From: Edaphochlamys debaryana
Lineage: Eukaryota; Chlorophyta; Chlorophyceae; Chlamydomonadales
Assembly (NCBI GenBank): GCA_016858145.1
Contig: JAEHOE010000049.1
Location: 372,001 to 436,000, forward strand
Reading direction: 5' to 3'
DNA: 64,000 bases
In this document: positions 1 through 12,430 of the stretch, one piece after another
Position numbering within the stretch: position 1 is the stretch's first letter
How the letters are laid out: every line of letters begins with the position of its first letter
Notes under the pieces: model-generated
What the model saw: the letters and a program-made list of their open reading frames with translations, nothing else
What the model was told of the DNA's origin: nothing
Databases searched by the model: none
Translations under genes and position numbers: made by a program

Positions 1-157
1 CACCGGCCGCTGCAGCTCTGCCCGCGCCTGCCTGCCGCGTGTGTCTCCTTTGCTGTCTGCAATGTGCTGACCCGGATGCCATGCCCTTCACACTTCGCTG
101 TATGCGCTGACTCCCAACGCCCGCTTGTGCCCGTGTGTCGCCGCTCTGCCCCCGCAG
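1..157 (+). other. Partial intron of the kinase gene at the left edge
   Basis: This stretch ends in a pyrimidine-rich tract and a CAG acceptor at 155-157, directly before the first exon of the kinase gene. I see no coding signal that joins it to that exon, so it is read as the 3' part of an intron. The upstream exons lie outside the window. Confidence 0.6.
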
Positions 158-3100
158 CAAGCCACAGCCCCCATGCTGCGCACCCACTCCAACCTCTCCA
201 ACGGCTCCGCGGCCTCGGCCTCCCTCGTAGACGCTCCAGCTCCGGGCCCCCAGGAGTCTCAGCACGGGGGAGCCACAGGCGCCGGCGGCCTACACAGCGG
301 CTCGGGGGGCGCCCAAGAGCCCAGCACGCACCGCAGCACGGCAGGCCGTGCGGTGACGTCAGCCGACGCGCTGCCGCCCAAGCGGTACGGCGCCGTGGCG
401 TACGACCAGGACGGGGCTTACGTAACCTCTGCTGACGCGGCCTTCGCGGGTCGGGCCGGGGCCGTAGCAGTCATGCGTGCGGCGCCGCAGCAGACCATCA
501 GTACGGGCGCCGTAGGCGTACGGCAGCTGCAGACGTCGAACCTGCGTGCCGCGAGCGCCGCCGCCGCGAGCGTGATTGACGGCGGCGGAGCGGCGATGAC
601 ATTGACTGCGGGGTCTAGCTTCCTGGGCGGCGCAGGTTCGGCTGGAAACACGAGGAATCCCAGCCCGCAGCACACGAGCAGCGGCAACGCGGCCTCTGGC
701 CCGCGCGGTTCCATGACTGGCTTTGGCGGGCACTCGCGCAGCTCCGGCTCAACTGGCGGCGACGGGGCCGGGCAGGGCCTGTTCGACGGAGCATCGCCGC
801 CCGCGCCGGTGCAGCCGATCCTGCACCGGTCAGGCTCGCTGGGGCACGGCAGGGCGTACGGAGTGGGCGGTTCGTCCTCTGGGAAGTCACGGACTGGCAG
901 CGGTGGAGCTGGCGGGGCGGGCTCCGCCCGGCGCGGGGCCGACGGCGCTGCGGGTACCGACGCCAGCCCGCGAAACCCCGGCAGGAGGGGCTTCAGTGTA
1001 AGCGTTGGGGGGTGCTCGTACGTCAGTACCGTTTCCCGGATTCTCCCTCTCGACTGCCTCTCTGAATTGCGCTCTCTTGATTGTCCCCTTGGTCTGCATT
1101 CGCAGGCCGCCGCCTCGCTGTCACGGTTGAGCGAGGCGACCGTCGCCAACCGCTCGGACAGCTCCCGCAACCTCACGCCAACCGCCAACGACGGCGGCAG
1201 CAGCCCAAAGGGTACTTCGGCGGCGGATGGCGTGGCTGGCAAACCCGGGCTCGGCAAGATGCTGGCTGGCTCGCTCTCCAGCCTCTTCCGAGTCGACAGC
1301 CTGGCAGGCGGAGTGCAACGGCCGCTCTCGCCGCCGCCGCCAGGCCTGGCCGCCAGCAGCGGCTCCGCCACCGCCGCCACCACGTCCGGCCGTACGAGCC
1401 GCATGTCTGCCGTACAGCTGGCCGAAGTGGGTCGCTCCATGGGCGGTGCAGGTGCCGGCGGCGGCGACAAGGGCGCGTCGAACCTTGCCCGTACCAGCGG
1501 CTCCAACCCGCCGGGTCGCGAGGGCAACAGGTCGGCGGGCCGGAGCACGACCGGTGGCGGCGGCGGCAGCAGCATGGACAAACGGATCATGGGCACCGGC
1601 GGCCTGGAGGCGGCGCTGTCCGAGATGACTGCTGACGTGGAGAGCCGCGTCAACGAGAACCAGCTGGTCATCCAGCAGATCCTGGGCTCGGGCGCCTTCG
1701 GGACCGTGTACAAGGGTGAGCAAGGGGGGTTGCCGTGTGTGGGACGGGTGCAAGGCTGAGACTGCAAGGCGACTCAGGCTCTAGTTGTCGGTTCTAGCAA
1801 TCTGGGCAGGCAGATACGGTAAGGGCATGGAGCCTTGTGTGGCCTCACCTGTTGCTCGGTTGCCTCCCTGCCTTTCCTCCGTTCCCGCAGCCCTGTGGAA
1901 GGGCCTGCAGGTGGCCGTCAAGACCATGACGCTCACCAGCGACGCAGTCACGCAGGGCCGACACGCGGCGCTCATGGAGGCGGCGCTGTCAAAGTGAGCG
2001 CCCCCGGCACCAGCACTTGTTCGCGCATCATCCTGGCTCGTTCGAGTGCCCATTCATAGGTTGCATCTCCTCTCAGCCTCTAGATGCTTGGCTGGGGCTG
2101 ATGAAAGACTGGCCTTTTATCTTTTCCTCGCAACTATCCCATCCCATCCATGTTTGCAGGTCCATCTTCCACCCCAACGTGGTGACCACCTACACCTGCG
2201 ACCTCAAGCCCATGCACGTGGACAGCCACCGGGGAGGGGCCATGACGGGCCTGCAGATCGCCAACGAGACCGAGGTCATCCAGGAGTGGCGGCTGTACAT
2301 TGTGCAGGTGGGCTCGCAGACAGAGCCAAATGCTGCCGGAGCGTTGCTCTTTCTTGGTTGGTTGGGGCATCAACATCGGGTGATTTAAGGTCTGTGTTTG
2401 ACACCGGCGTCTCGCCTGTACCCTACTGTGCCCGTGCCCACAGGAGTTTTGTGACGGCGGCAGCCTAAGGCACGCCATCGAGGCCCGGTCCTTCCTCAAT
2501 CCTGGCACGGGCACGCCCCAGCTGGAATGGGTGTTGCAGATGTCGAGGGAGGTGGCGGCGGGGCTGCAGTACCTGCACGAGCACAACATCATCCACGGGG
2601 ACCTCAACCCGGCCAACGTGCTGCTCAAGAAGGACGACACGAGCGTGCTGGGCTACACCGCCAAGATCGCGGACTTTGGGCTCAGCGTGCACATGCAGGC
2701 CGAGCAGAGCCACGTGTCCAACACGAAGCGTGGAACGCCCTTCTACACCGCGCCTGAGGGTGAGCTGGTCGGCTGATGTGCCCTCTGAGGGAACGGTACT
2801 CCAGTGTCTAGCCCACCTGATTGCTGCAAATCCCTCACACCCTGGACTCTGATCCCCTCCCCGCAGTCGCGCATGCCGGCAACCTGACCCGCTTCGCCGA
2901 CGTGTTCTCGTACGGCGTGATGCTGTGGGAGCTGTACTGCAGCCGCTCCTGCTGGACGTACGGCCCGCAGGGGCGGCTCGTGCACCAGCGCGGCTTCCCG
3001 CACCTGCCGCCCACCTGCCCGCGGCCGTTCGCGCTGCTCGTCTCCACCTGCATGCAGCCCGCGCACAAGCAGCGGCCCACGTTCAAACAGATCGGGCTGC

Positions 3101-6100
3101 AGCTGGACGCCATGCTGAGGGAGTGCGAGCGCGTTGTCAGCGCCGGCGGGACTGCCGGAAGTCACAACCACACCTATCCCGAGATGGGCTGGCAGCATCA
3201 GCAGGCCCAGGCCCAGGGCCTTGGGCCCAGCCTGGGCCCGCAGGACGGCATGCAGCAGCAGGGGCAGCAGGGGCAGCCGCAGACCGGCTGGGCATCGTCG
3301 ACGTCCACGACGTTCGGGCCCCCGGGCAGCGCCTACCCCCAGCCCGCCTCCCCGCGCGCCGGCGGCGGCAACCACCCGCAACCGCCGCCCGCGCCGCAGC
3401 AGCCCTCCCCGTCGCAGCCCCAGCCGCACCCGCAAGCCTACCCACACAGTGCGGCGCCCGGCCAGCCCCCACACCCGCCCCCGCCCCAGACGTCCCGCTC
3501 CAGCTACGGCGCTACAGCCAGCCACTCATCCAACACACACTCCTCCCGCTTCCTGGCTTCGGCCAGCGGCCATGGCTCCGTCGACGGCATGGCCAGCGCT
3601 TCGGGCGACGCCAACGCGGGCGTACACACCAGCAACACGGCTTCCGGCGCCCCACAGAATGCCTGGCTGCAGGGCCGTACCACCAGCAGCAGTGGTTACG
3701 CCAGCATCCACTCCACGGGCACCACCGTGATGCTGACGGGCGGGGTGGAGGCCGACGCGGCGTCCGTCGGCGCCGGCCCGGGTGGGCCCGGCACGGCTAG
3801 TAGCGCCGGCGGTGGCGGCGCATGGGCTCCGGCGAGCGGGGGCTCGGCAGCGGCGTGGAGCGCTCTACGAGCGCAGGGTTCGTACGGTCCGTCGGACACA
3901 AACACGTCCACCACCAACAACAGCGCCTCGACGCCGCCGGCGGGCGACGGCTCGGCGGCGGCAGCCGCGGCCGCTGCCATGTCCGCCGCCGCCGCTGCTG
4001 CCGCTGCTGCGGCGGCGGCCGGCAGCGGCGCCGGCAGCGTCAACAACAGCGGCAGCCTGCCCCAGCTGTCCCGGCCGCCGCCATTAGTCATGCCGAGGTC
4101 CATGTCACCGCAGCTCTCCCGCATGTCAGGGGCATCGGAGCACAACATTGCTTCCAGCCACGCCTCCCCGCCGCTGTCGCCTGGCTCGCTCGTGCTCCGC
4201 GTGGGCAGCAGCGGCAACAACTCAACCGCCAACGGCCCCACGCTGCCGCCGCCGCCGCCAGTGGCAGCCGAGCGTGCCCTCATGCCGCGGCCCTCTGGCG
4301 GCCTGTCACAGCCGCCGCCGCCAGCTGGCGGCGCCGCCAGCGGCGGCGCTCCATCTGGAGCTGCTGCCGCCGCCGCCGCGGCTGACGTGGCGGTGGCGGC
4401 GGCGGCTGCCGGCCTGGCGGCCGCCGCTGCGGCCACGCCCGCCGCCGCCAAGGGCGCGACCTCGGACTCTGGTGAGAACGCAATGGCGAGCGAGGACGCC
4501 GAGGGCGAGGGTGAGGATGGGAGCGGGGGTGCTGATGAGGTGGCGGCTTCCCTGACGCCGTCAGCCGGATCGTCCGCGGCCCTGGCGGGCGTGATGCGGG
4601 GGTTCGAGATCGGCGCCGAGGTGCCGCGCTTCGGCCGGCCCGACCTGCCCACCGTGCTCGAGGCCGAGGAGCCTATCACTACCGACGACCTGGCCGGAGA
4701 CGGTTTGCTCAGCCTCCATGACACGGACGCCAGCCCCAGTCCCGCCGTTTCCACTTCCCAACATGCCATCGGGGTCGGGTCGGCTTCCAACAGCAACGCG
4801 GGCCGCGGCTACAGCGGCGGGCAGCTGGGCGAGGGCAGCAACAGCGGCCCCCACGCTTCCGTCGACTCATCTGCGCTGCTGAGGTTGGTGGAAGATGTGC
4901 CCATGGCAACGGACGGGACCGACGCAACCCCGGCAGTGGTGGTGCCGGCGGCGGCGGCGAAGGGTGGAGAGGCGGCTGCGGCGAACGCAGCGGCAGCGGA
5001 AAAGGAGGCGCAGGTGTCGTTGGGGTCCAAGGCCCCACGGGAGGCGCACCTGTCAGAGGGAGGCAATGAGCGTCGGTCGCTGGCGCCTCTCGTTAGCGAG
5101 AGCGGGACGGAAGGGGAGCTGACGGCGCCCATGCCGCCGCCCAGCGGCAGCGGAGGCAGTGGCGCACCTGCTCCACCCTTTGGCCGTGCCAGCATAAGCA
5201 GCCCCGACGGCCCCGAGGTCCCGCCCTACCTGGCGCTCGCAGCCGCCACCGCCGCCCTGCCGCGCCCGCCCCTGAGCACGCTGCCGCCGTACGGCAGTAC
5301 CGGGCCCATGAGCGTTGTCGTACAGCCCGTCATGGGCCCGGCGTCGACGTCGGTGTTCGAGCGGCGCAGCGTGCGGGGCCGCCCGGCCACGACAGGGCCG
5401 CTGGCGGCGGCGGTGGCGGCATCAGACCCCAACGTCGGCCCCTTTGCACGCCCCAGCATCGGCACGTATGCCGACGCGGCGGCCTCCGGAGGCCTCCGGT
5501 CGGTCTCTCCAGAAATGCCGCGGTTCGGGCGGCCCAGCCTCGGCCGCACGGCCGGGGAGGTGGCCTCTGACGCTGTGCTCCAGGGCGTGCCGTCCCCCGC
5601 CGCCGCCGCGGCCGCAGCCGCAGCCGCTGGGGGCCCTTTCGCCTGTCCGAGCCAGGGCCCCGGCCGCAATGGCTCACCGGATGTGGGCCGCTTCGGCCGC
5701 CCCAGCCTCGGCTGGACGGCAGGCGAGACCGCAGGGGATGCGGTCAACGGCGCGGGTGGTCCTGCGGGGCCCTTCGCTCGGCCCAGCCTGGGCGCTTCAG
5801 GGGCTGCTTCGGGCGGTCCCGCACGCGCCGGCAAGCCCTTTGCGCGTCCCAGCCTGGGCGCGGGGCGCACGGGCTCGCCGGAAGCGTCGGGCCTGCCCCG
5901 CTTTGGCCGCCCCAGCGTCGGCCGGACCGCGGGCGAGACCGCTGCGGACGCCGTCTACGCCGCCAACGCTGCGCCGGCATTCGCTCGCCCCAGCGCTGGT
6001 GCCTTCTCGGATGCGGCCGGGCCCGGTTCTGCCGCCAACACGCCCCGCTTTGGCAGGCCCAGCATGGGACTGTCGGCTCGTGATACCGCCGCCGACGCAA

Positions 6101-9100
6101 CCACCTCGGCCATGCCACCGCCACCCATGCTGGCGCCGGCCGCTGCCACGTCAGCGCCGTTCGCTCGTCCCAGCGTCAAGAGCCCCGACGGCCCGGCTGG
6201 GCCCGCGTTTGGGCCCAACGGGGGCCTGCCTAACGGCCACGGGCCCAGTCCCGTCGCCGCCGCGGGCCCCTTCGTGCGGCCGTCGTTGACGGCGCCGCCG
6301 CCCCTTGCGGCGGAGGCGGCGGGCAGGGGCATGCCGCCGCCGACCGCGTTCGTGCCGCCAGCGGCCGCCATGGGATCCGCCATGCAGTTTGTACGATCGA
6401 CGCTCGGCCAACCTGCTGACGTGGCGGCGCATGACGTAATGATGCAGTACCAGCACCCCTTGCCGCTGCCGCCGCCGCCGCCCAACGCGCCCGGAACTAG
6501 CCCTTTCTCCCGCCCGTCCCTCGCGACCCTGAACGCTGCCCAGGCTTCCGGTGGAGGCCCCACCGCCTTCGCGTCCCCCTCCGGCATGCCTCCACCGCCG
6601 CCCCTGGCGGACCCCGGTTTTAACCTGTTCGTACGGCCGAGCATGGGCGTACAGCAACAGACGTCCGTGTACGAGACGTACCAGGCGGCGGCTGTCGTAC
6701 CCGTGGTGGCGGCGGCGGTTGCCGGGTCACACTTTGCCCGGCCCACTTTCTCTGCCGATCAGGCCAGTGCCGCTCCGAACGGCGCTGTGCTTTTGGCGCC
6801 AACGGGCGGCCCCCTGCTTGCCTCGCGCCCCCCCACCGCGCCCTCCTGGCCCCCCCACGTACCCATCATCACGGGCCCCAGCCTCCCCGCCCTCCCCACC
6901 GCCGCCGCCTTCTCCGCCCAGCCCGCGCACCCGCCCCCACAACCGCCCGCCCCGAACGGCAGCGCCACCTCCACCCCTGCTGGCGGCGCGGGCCCTATCG
7001 GCCCTGCGACCGCAACTGGCGCGGCACGGGTGAACGGAAGCCAGGGCAGGGCCCTGGCGGATCCCTGCGTCCACCAAGTGCTGGCGGCGCTAGGCGCAAG
7101 CCAGGCCGCCTCCGCCGCCACCGCGTCCGCACCCAGCCCAAGCGGCTCTGCGACAGGAGACCGAGCCGAGGGCCCGCCCAGCGCAACCGCAACTGCGGAC
7201 GCCCAGTCTCAGGTTCCGTCGGAGGGCGCTCAGGCCGACGCCCAGAGCCCCGCTCTCATGCGGATCGCAAGTGATGGGGGCATGGCATCGCCGGCGGGGA
7301 CCTCGAGCGCGCAGCCGTCCGGCAACTCGCCGTTCGTGCTCACGGCAGCCGAGCCGCCCCATGCGCCCCCCACGCTGCACGGCGGGCCGTCGCAGTTCCA
7401 GTACTCGAGTCGCTACAGGTGTGCGGGCATGGGGGCCGGGACTGTGGGCCGGGAATGGGGCTTGCTGGGCTTAGGGCTGGGGCAGAGGGGAGTGCCTACA
7501 GGTAGTAACAGCTGCGCGTGTAATGCATGCTGCTGGCGGGGCTTTCTACAGTGCACTCGTTCCAGCCCAGAGAGGTCCTGCTGTGCCACAGTGCCGCTAT
7601 CTGCGTAGGCTGCGTGGAGAGAACCTCGCGCCCCTCCCCTGCCCCAATCCCCTCTGCCCACGAACCCCACGCGCCCCGCCCCTCACACAGCGGCGTCTTC
7701 GGGTCGCCCGTCTTCCAGTCAACCGCCGCCAACGACATGTCGTTATCGCTTAGTCATCTGGGCCGTAACGCCTCCGGCGAGCCGTACAACGTGGCGGAGG
7801 TGGCGCGCAGCCTCAGCGGCGCCGGCCTGGCGGCGGCGGCAGCCGCCGTCGACGCGCTGTACGGCAACGATGGCTCAGTTGACGCCGTGGCGGCGGCGGC
7901 GGCGGAGGCCCTGCACGAGGCGGAGGTCGCCGCCGCCGCGGCGGGCCCGCCGAGGACGCTGGCGGCCATTGCCGCTGGCGCCGGCGGCTCGCCGTCAGGC
8001 CGGCGCTTCTCTGACGTTGAGGGCGCGTCAGGTCGGCAGCCCATCGGTCATTCGTTCGACTCGGCCCGAGGCCCCGTGCACAGCCCCCGCCGCGGCGGCC
8101 CCCAGCTTTGGCAGTCTGGCGGCGGCCGGCCCGGCGGCGGCGGCGGTTCATTCGACTCCGCTATGTACAGCGCGAGGCAGGCTCCGGGTGTGGGCGTGGG
8201 TGGTATCAGCCGCAGCCTGGGCCCCGCCTTCGGCGCCGGGAACTACCCCTCGGGGCCGCAGCTGCGCCTCAGCGGCAGCGGGCCGCAGTTGTACGGCGCG
8301 TACGGCAGCACGCCCGGCGGGGCGTCCGGCCGGTACGCCCGTCCGCGCTCGTACCATAACCTGCCGCGCCAGGGGTACGGCAGCCACATGTCGTACCCGT
8401 ACCCGCAGCAGCCCGGCCACATGGGTGGATCCCTCTCCCAGCCGTACGCGACCATGCCGGCCCCGTTCCAGAACCAGATCCAGAATCCGAATCAGCTGCT
8501 GCCCATGGGCCCCATGCACATCTCATCCTCCTCACGGGCCACGGGCCCAATCTCCATGCTCCACCAGCCCTCCAGCGCTTGGGTTTCACCCTCGGGCCTT
8601 GCCGGCCCCCGCAGCGCCACAACCGCCAACATGGCAGGAATGCTGCCGCCCCGTTTCGACCGGGCCAGCCTTCGGTCGCTGGATGCCGCAGCGGCGGAGG
8701 CCGCGGCGGCGGAGGCGGAGGCAGGCGGAGGCGGAGCCGGCGGAGGCGGCGGCACCATCAGCGGCGCCAACACTGCCTCCGGCGCCAACCCGCCGACGGA
8801 GGGCGGCGCCGCCAGCGGCGTTGTCACGGGCCCGGGCGGGCGGCACCACGTCTACTCCCCCGGCAGCTTCCTGCGCGCGATCCGGGAGGCGGTGGTGGCG
8901 GGCGCGAGCAAGCGCCGCAACTCGGCGGCCTCGATACGCGGCCCTGGATCTGGATCCGAGCTGGCCCTCGGCGGATCATCCACCAGCGGCGGTAACCGCC
9001 CTCTGGCGCAGTCCCTGCCGCCGTCCTTCTCCCGTCGCGGCGTGTCCCTCGCAGACGAGGCCGCGGCGGTGGTGGATTCCGAGGACTCCGGAAACCACAG

Positions 9101-10112
9101 CAGCGGCGGCGCTAGCCACAGCCGCCAGATGTCGCCATCCTCGGGCGGCGTGGATGCGGCGGCGGCGCTGGCGGGCTCTGCGTCCCCCGGTTCGCTCGAG
9201 GGCCCTGGGTCGCTGGTGGGCGGCGGCCAGGCCACGGGTGGCCTGGGGCTCGCGTTCGGCCTGGGCTTGGCAGGGGGCTCGGTGACGTCCGTATCCGGCG
9301 CGGCCTCCGGCCGAGGCGTGAGCCCGTTCGAGGCCGCATCGGGTGGGTCCTTCGACGAAGCGCTCCGCATGGCCAAGTGCAGTCTTTCGACGGTGCCGGA
9401 ATCGGGCGCGAGCTTCAGTCAGACGGAGTTTGGCTCGCCGCCCATTAGCCAGGGCTCGGGCCCGATGACGGGCGGGGAGCTGAACAGCGCGACCTCGCCG
9501 CCGCCGGTTACGTCGGGCGGGCTTGGCGGCGGCGGGCCGGGCTCCGTCGGGCGGGGGTCCCGCCGCAGCAGCGGCGTCGGCACCGTCAAGGCAGGCGCCG
9601 CTGGTGGCGGTGGCGGTAGCGGGGGCGGCGCGGCGGCCATGCTGGGCAGGGGCGAGGAGGGGCCGTTCCGTCGCGCCGGCAGCCTTGGCCGCCGCTCGGC
9701 TGGCTCTTCCAAGGGCCCGTCGACCGGAGGCATGCCAAGTAGCTCGTTCCTGAGCGGTGCAGGGCCCGGCTCCGAACCCCTGGCTGTGGTGGCGGTGAGC
9801 GGCCGAGCCGGCGCAGGGGGTGGCCCCGGCTCCGGCTCCCAGCTGCCGCCGCCGCCGTTCCCGCGGCCGGGCACGCCGGCGGCCGTGTCCCCGGCTACAA
9901 CGCCCAAGGCCTCCCATCTGGGGTCGGCGGAAAGGCTGGCCAAGCGGGCTTTGGCGCCGCCGCGGGTGGTGGCGCAGGCTGAGGTGGAGGCGGAGGCGGG
10001 GGTAGAAGGGGGGTTGGAGCAGCGGGGTGCAACGGAAGGCGGGGTGGGGACGCCGGGAGACGGGGGGCGGAGCGGGGTGGAGAGGGCCGAGGCCGGGGAG
10101 GAGGCGCCGTGA
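158..10112 (+). CDS. Giant TKL-type Ser/Thr protein kinase, 5'-truncated
   Basis: Predicted exons: 158-997, 1106-1715, 1891-1993, 2160-2307, 2444-2759, 2867-7418 and 7691-10112. They sum to 8,991 nt in one frame (2,996 residues plus stop). Numbering within the visible part: the glycine loop [12 protein letters not shown] is at 473-484 and is split by an intron. VAVK gives the ATP-binding lysine K494. The catalytic loop is [11 protein letters not shown] (H618, D620, N625), the metal-binding DFG has D644, and a TPFYTAPE activation segment follows. The C-lobe ([10 protein letters not shown], then QRPTFKQI) completes a TKL/Raf-like kinase domain. HGDLN replaces the commoner HRDxK, a form I associate with many chlorophyte TKL kinases. 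About 470 Ser/Gly/Ala-rich residues precede the kinase domain. About 2,200 low-complexity residues follow it, including polyalanine and a degenerate FxRPS repeat. No membrane segment is seen. Substrate and pathway are unknown. The 108-nt intron 998-1105 is a multiple of three without a stop, so its retention would keep the frame. Confidence 0.85.
4630..6760 (+). repeat. Degenerate FxRPS protein repeat in the kinase tail
   Basis: Within the big exon, residues about 1260-1965 contain roughly 17 copies of a short motif, aromatic-x-R-P-S followed by hydrophobic-G. Two alternating forms are visible. One is R-F-G-R-P-S-[LVM]-G-x-T-A-G-E-x-A-x-D-A, the other is P-F-A-R-P-S-[LIV]-G with Gly/Ser/Asp after it. 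Later copies decay (VRPSL, VRSTL, SRPSL, ASPSG, VRPSM, ARPTF). The linkers are Ala/Pro/Gly-rich. Function is unknown; basic-P-S in every unit would suit repeated phosphorylation or 14-3-3-like docking, which is inference. Confidence 0.8.
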
Positions 10113-12430
10113 TGGGGTGTGTTATCAGTGGTGGGCACGGGAGTTTGTCAAGGCGTGGAACGCAATGAGAGAACGAGAGATGGATGAAGCGATCGCAGCA
10201 ATGTAGGAGGCCAGGGTCGTGCTCGCGCTCACCTAGCAGAGGGGTAACAGTTGTGAACCTCCCGGTGGAAACCCGCAGCAAAAGCATCATACTCGGCATC
10301 CATTCAGGGGGTGGGTTTTCGCGCGGGTATGCGGCTGGCAATAGCCCAGCAGTTTCGCGGCTGATTGAATCGTGTTGAGGAGGTGATGTGGCGAGAGTTG
10401 ATGGTCCCACGCAACATGTACGTATTGATATACTGCTGATCGCTCTGTCGTGATGTGCTCGATCGCTGACACCGGGGTAAGCGCTTGGGCGGAGTGTTGT
10501 CCGACTCCCTGTGCCCCAGGCGCCCCCCGCTCCTGTGGCTGTGCTCCTGCGGTTACATTTGGATGGCCCTGGCGCTGCACGTTGCTCTCAACCCGGATAG
10601 CCTCTGCGGCGGCCACTGATGGCCACTGCCTCATCTTGCCGGGTCGGGCAGCTGTCTGAGGCTCACAAGCACAGACCGATGTAGCGCATGATCAGCATTT
10701 CCACCACTTCCGCCAGTGCAAGTGAGGATATGATGACAAGGGCAGGCACTTCGGCACGTTTGTGCAGCGCGGTTTCAGCAACGAAGTGAGGGCAAACACT
10801 GTGCAGCCGAGACGATGGCGGGGCTGTTGCGTCCGCACAGTGCTCAGACAGGGGTTTTGTGCTCGCAGGGGCCATGCAGTCAGGCACGGGTTCATGGATG
10901 CAGCTGCGCAAGAAGAGGAAGCATGGGAAAGAAGATGCAGCTGACAGCCAGGATGCACAGCCTGTTGGAGTTGTAGTGCAGCGGTACGTAGAGCAGAGAC
11001 CCAGGGGGTCCGAGGTGGGGGGGAAGGAGGTGGCAGCGGGTGGCAGCGCCGTGGTGGTTGGCTTGGGCTTCCAAGAACCTGGGGCCAAGGGCAGCGAGAG
11101 AGGGAGTCAGGGAGGTGGGTCGTCAGGTACGGTATGAAGGAGCAGACGGCGGGGAGGCAGTACGCAAGCGCTGAACCAGCTGGGCCGCCGTGGAGGAGGA
11201 TTGGTGTCGCCTGAGGCACCCCATGAACACTGGGCAATGTGGGCATGCTTGCTTTCGGGGATGTTCATCACAGGCGTTGAGTTGTCGTGGCTGCGCCAGA
11301 ATTGAGCAAGTCAGGCCCCCTGTATTGAACTTCAACAATGGGCCGTGTTGGGCGGGCGCGTTAAGCCCGCCTCACTTTGGATTGACCCTCGGGAACCAAA
11401 CCCGACTATCGTACAGGGGCTTCCTGTCCGCAGCCCACCTTGTCGTTCCCAGTGGGTTGCGAATAACACCTCGCCAGTGTTGTCGCCCGTGATTGCACTT
11501 TGCCGTCCTTGCTTTTCGTGAAACCTTGTCCCCGTTTCTCTTTCCCCAGTGGCCGTTTGGGGCGGGTTGGCGGGTGCCAGGGGGCCAATGCAATGTGCAG
11601 CCCGCCGGGTCGGACCCCCCCGGCACCTCTATCTCTTGGAAGCAAGGATGCCGGAATTCGCTCTGGGCCGCTGTGTTTAAACCTCGGCGCCAATCTGCTC
11701 AGAGGCTGTCTGCTGATTACGCCCTGGGCACAGGCTTTGGAGCGGCAGGGACTGTGGCGAAATTCAACAGAGGATATGCGTGACGTTAAACCCTTGCTTT
11801 GCCAGGGGGTCGGATTGCCCCAAGGCGCCTCTGCACAAATACGGCACACAGACGCAAGTGATTGATTATGAAGAAGAGAAGAGAGCATCATGGCAACGAT
11901 CAGCAATTTTGACATAAAGAAGATGACCCCTCTGCGTAAGCCACACAAGCGTTAAGCTGTCAAGCGGTGGCATGTGGTTGAAACGTTTGCGCAATCTGCC
12001 GTGCGCAGCCCACAGCCTCAATCACCCATAGCTGTATCCAGTCAGGAAAAGGACTGAACGTGAGCCAACAGCCTTGCGGCATGCAAGGAGGATCCATGAA
12101 CACGCAATACTCCCTGCACCTTCGCCTCGGATCAATAGCGCACATGCGGTTGTTCAGTTGTTCTGCATTCGTGTGTTCAAGTCGAGGCCAACTCCCCCCT
12201 ACTGGTTGCACACAAACCGTACGCAGCGCACGCGTCATTGGCCGCTGCTGGTTGATTCAAATCCTCGAGGTGCATCACAACAACCCCACCCAATGGCCCC
12301 ATATCTGAGCCCCCACTGTCCTCCAGCTTTCCCTTACAAGGGGCTTACCCAAATGGCCCATCACAATCAAGCTCCCCAACGGACACCAGCAATCCTATCC
12401 CCACTCACAGGAGATGCACCCCCCGGCAGG
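10113..12430. other. Convergent intergenic region (kinase 3' side / polycystin gene 3' side)
   Basis: No exon chain could be supported on either strand over these 2.3 kb. Composition looks less GC-rich than the flanking genes. The region should hold the 3' UTR of the kinase gene, for which I found no clear TGTAA signal, and the short 3' UTR of the minus-strand polycystin gene. A 7-bp perfect stem near 11351-11371 (GGCGGGC, 7-nt loop, GCCCGCC) is the only small structure noticed. No transposon ORF was seen. Confidence 0.5.
12334..12338 (-). terminator. Candidate TGTAA polyadenylation signal of the polycystin gene
   Basis: The plus strand reads TTACA, so the minus strand carries TGTAA, the usual chlorophycean poly(A) signal. 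It lies about 95 nt downstream of the predicted stop at 12431-12433. Confidence 0.5.

Noticed and set aside
418..1767. Minus-strand ORF of 449 codons
   Set aside because: Antisense of the Ser/Gly-rich kinase N-terminal region; composition is that expected from GC-rich codon complement.
3696..4796. Long minus-strand ORF (366 codons) opposite the kinase exon
   Set aside because: It is the antisense shadow of Ala/Ser/Pro-rich coding sequence. There is no family motif, and the plus strand has a continuous kinase reading.
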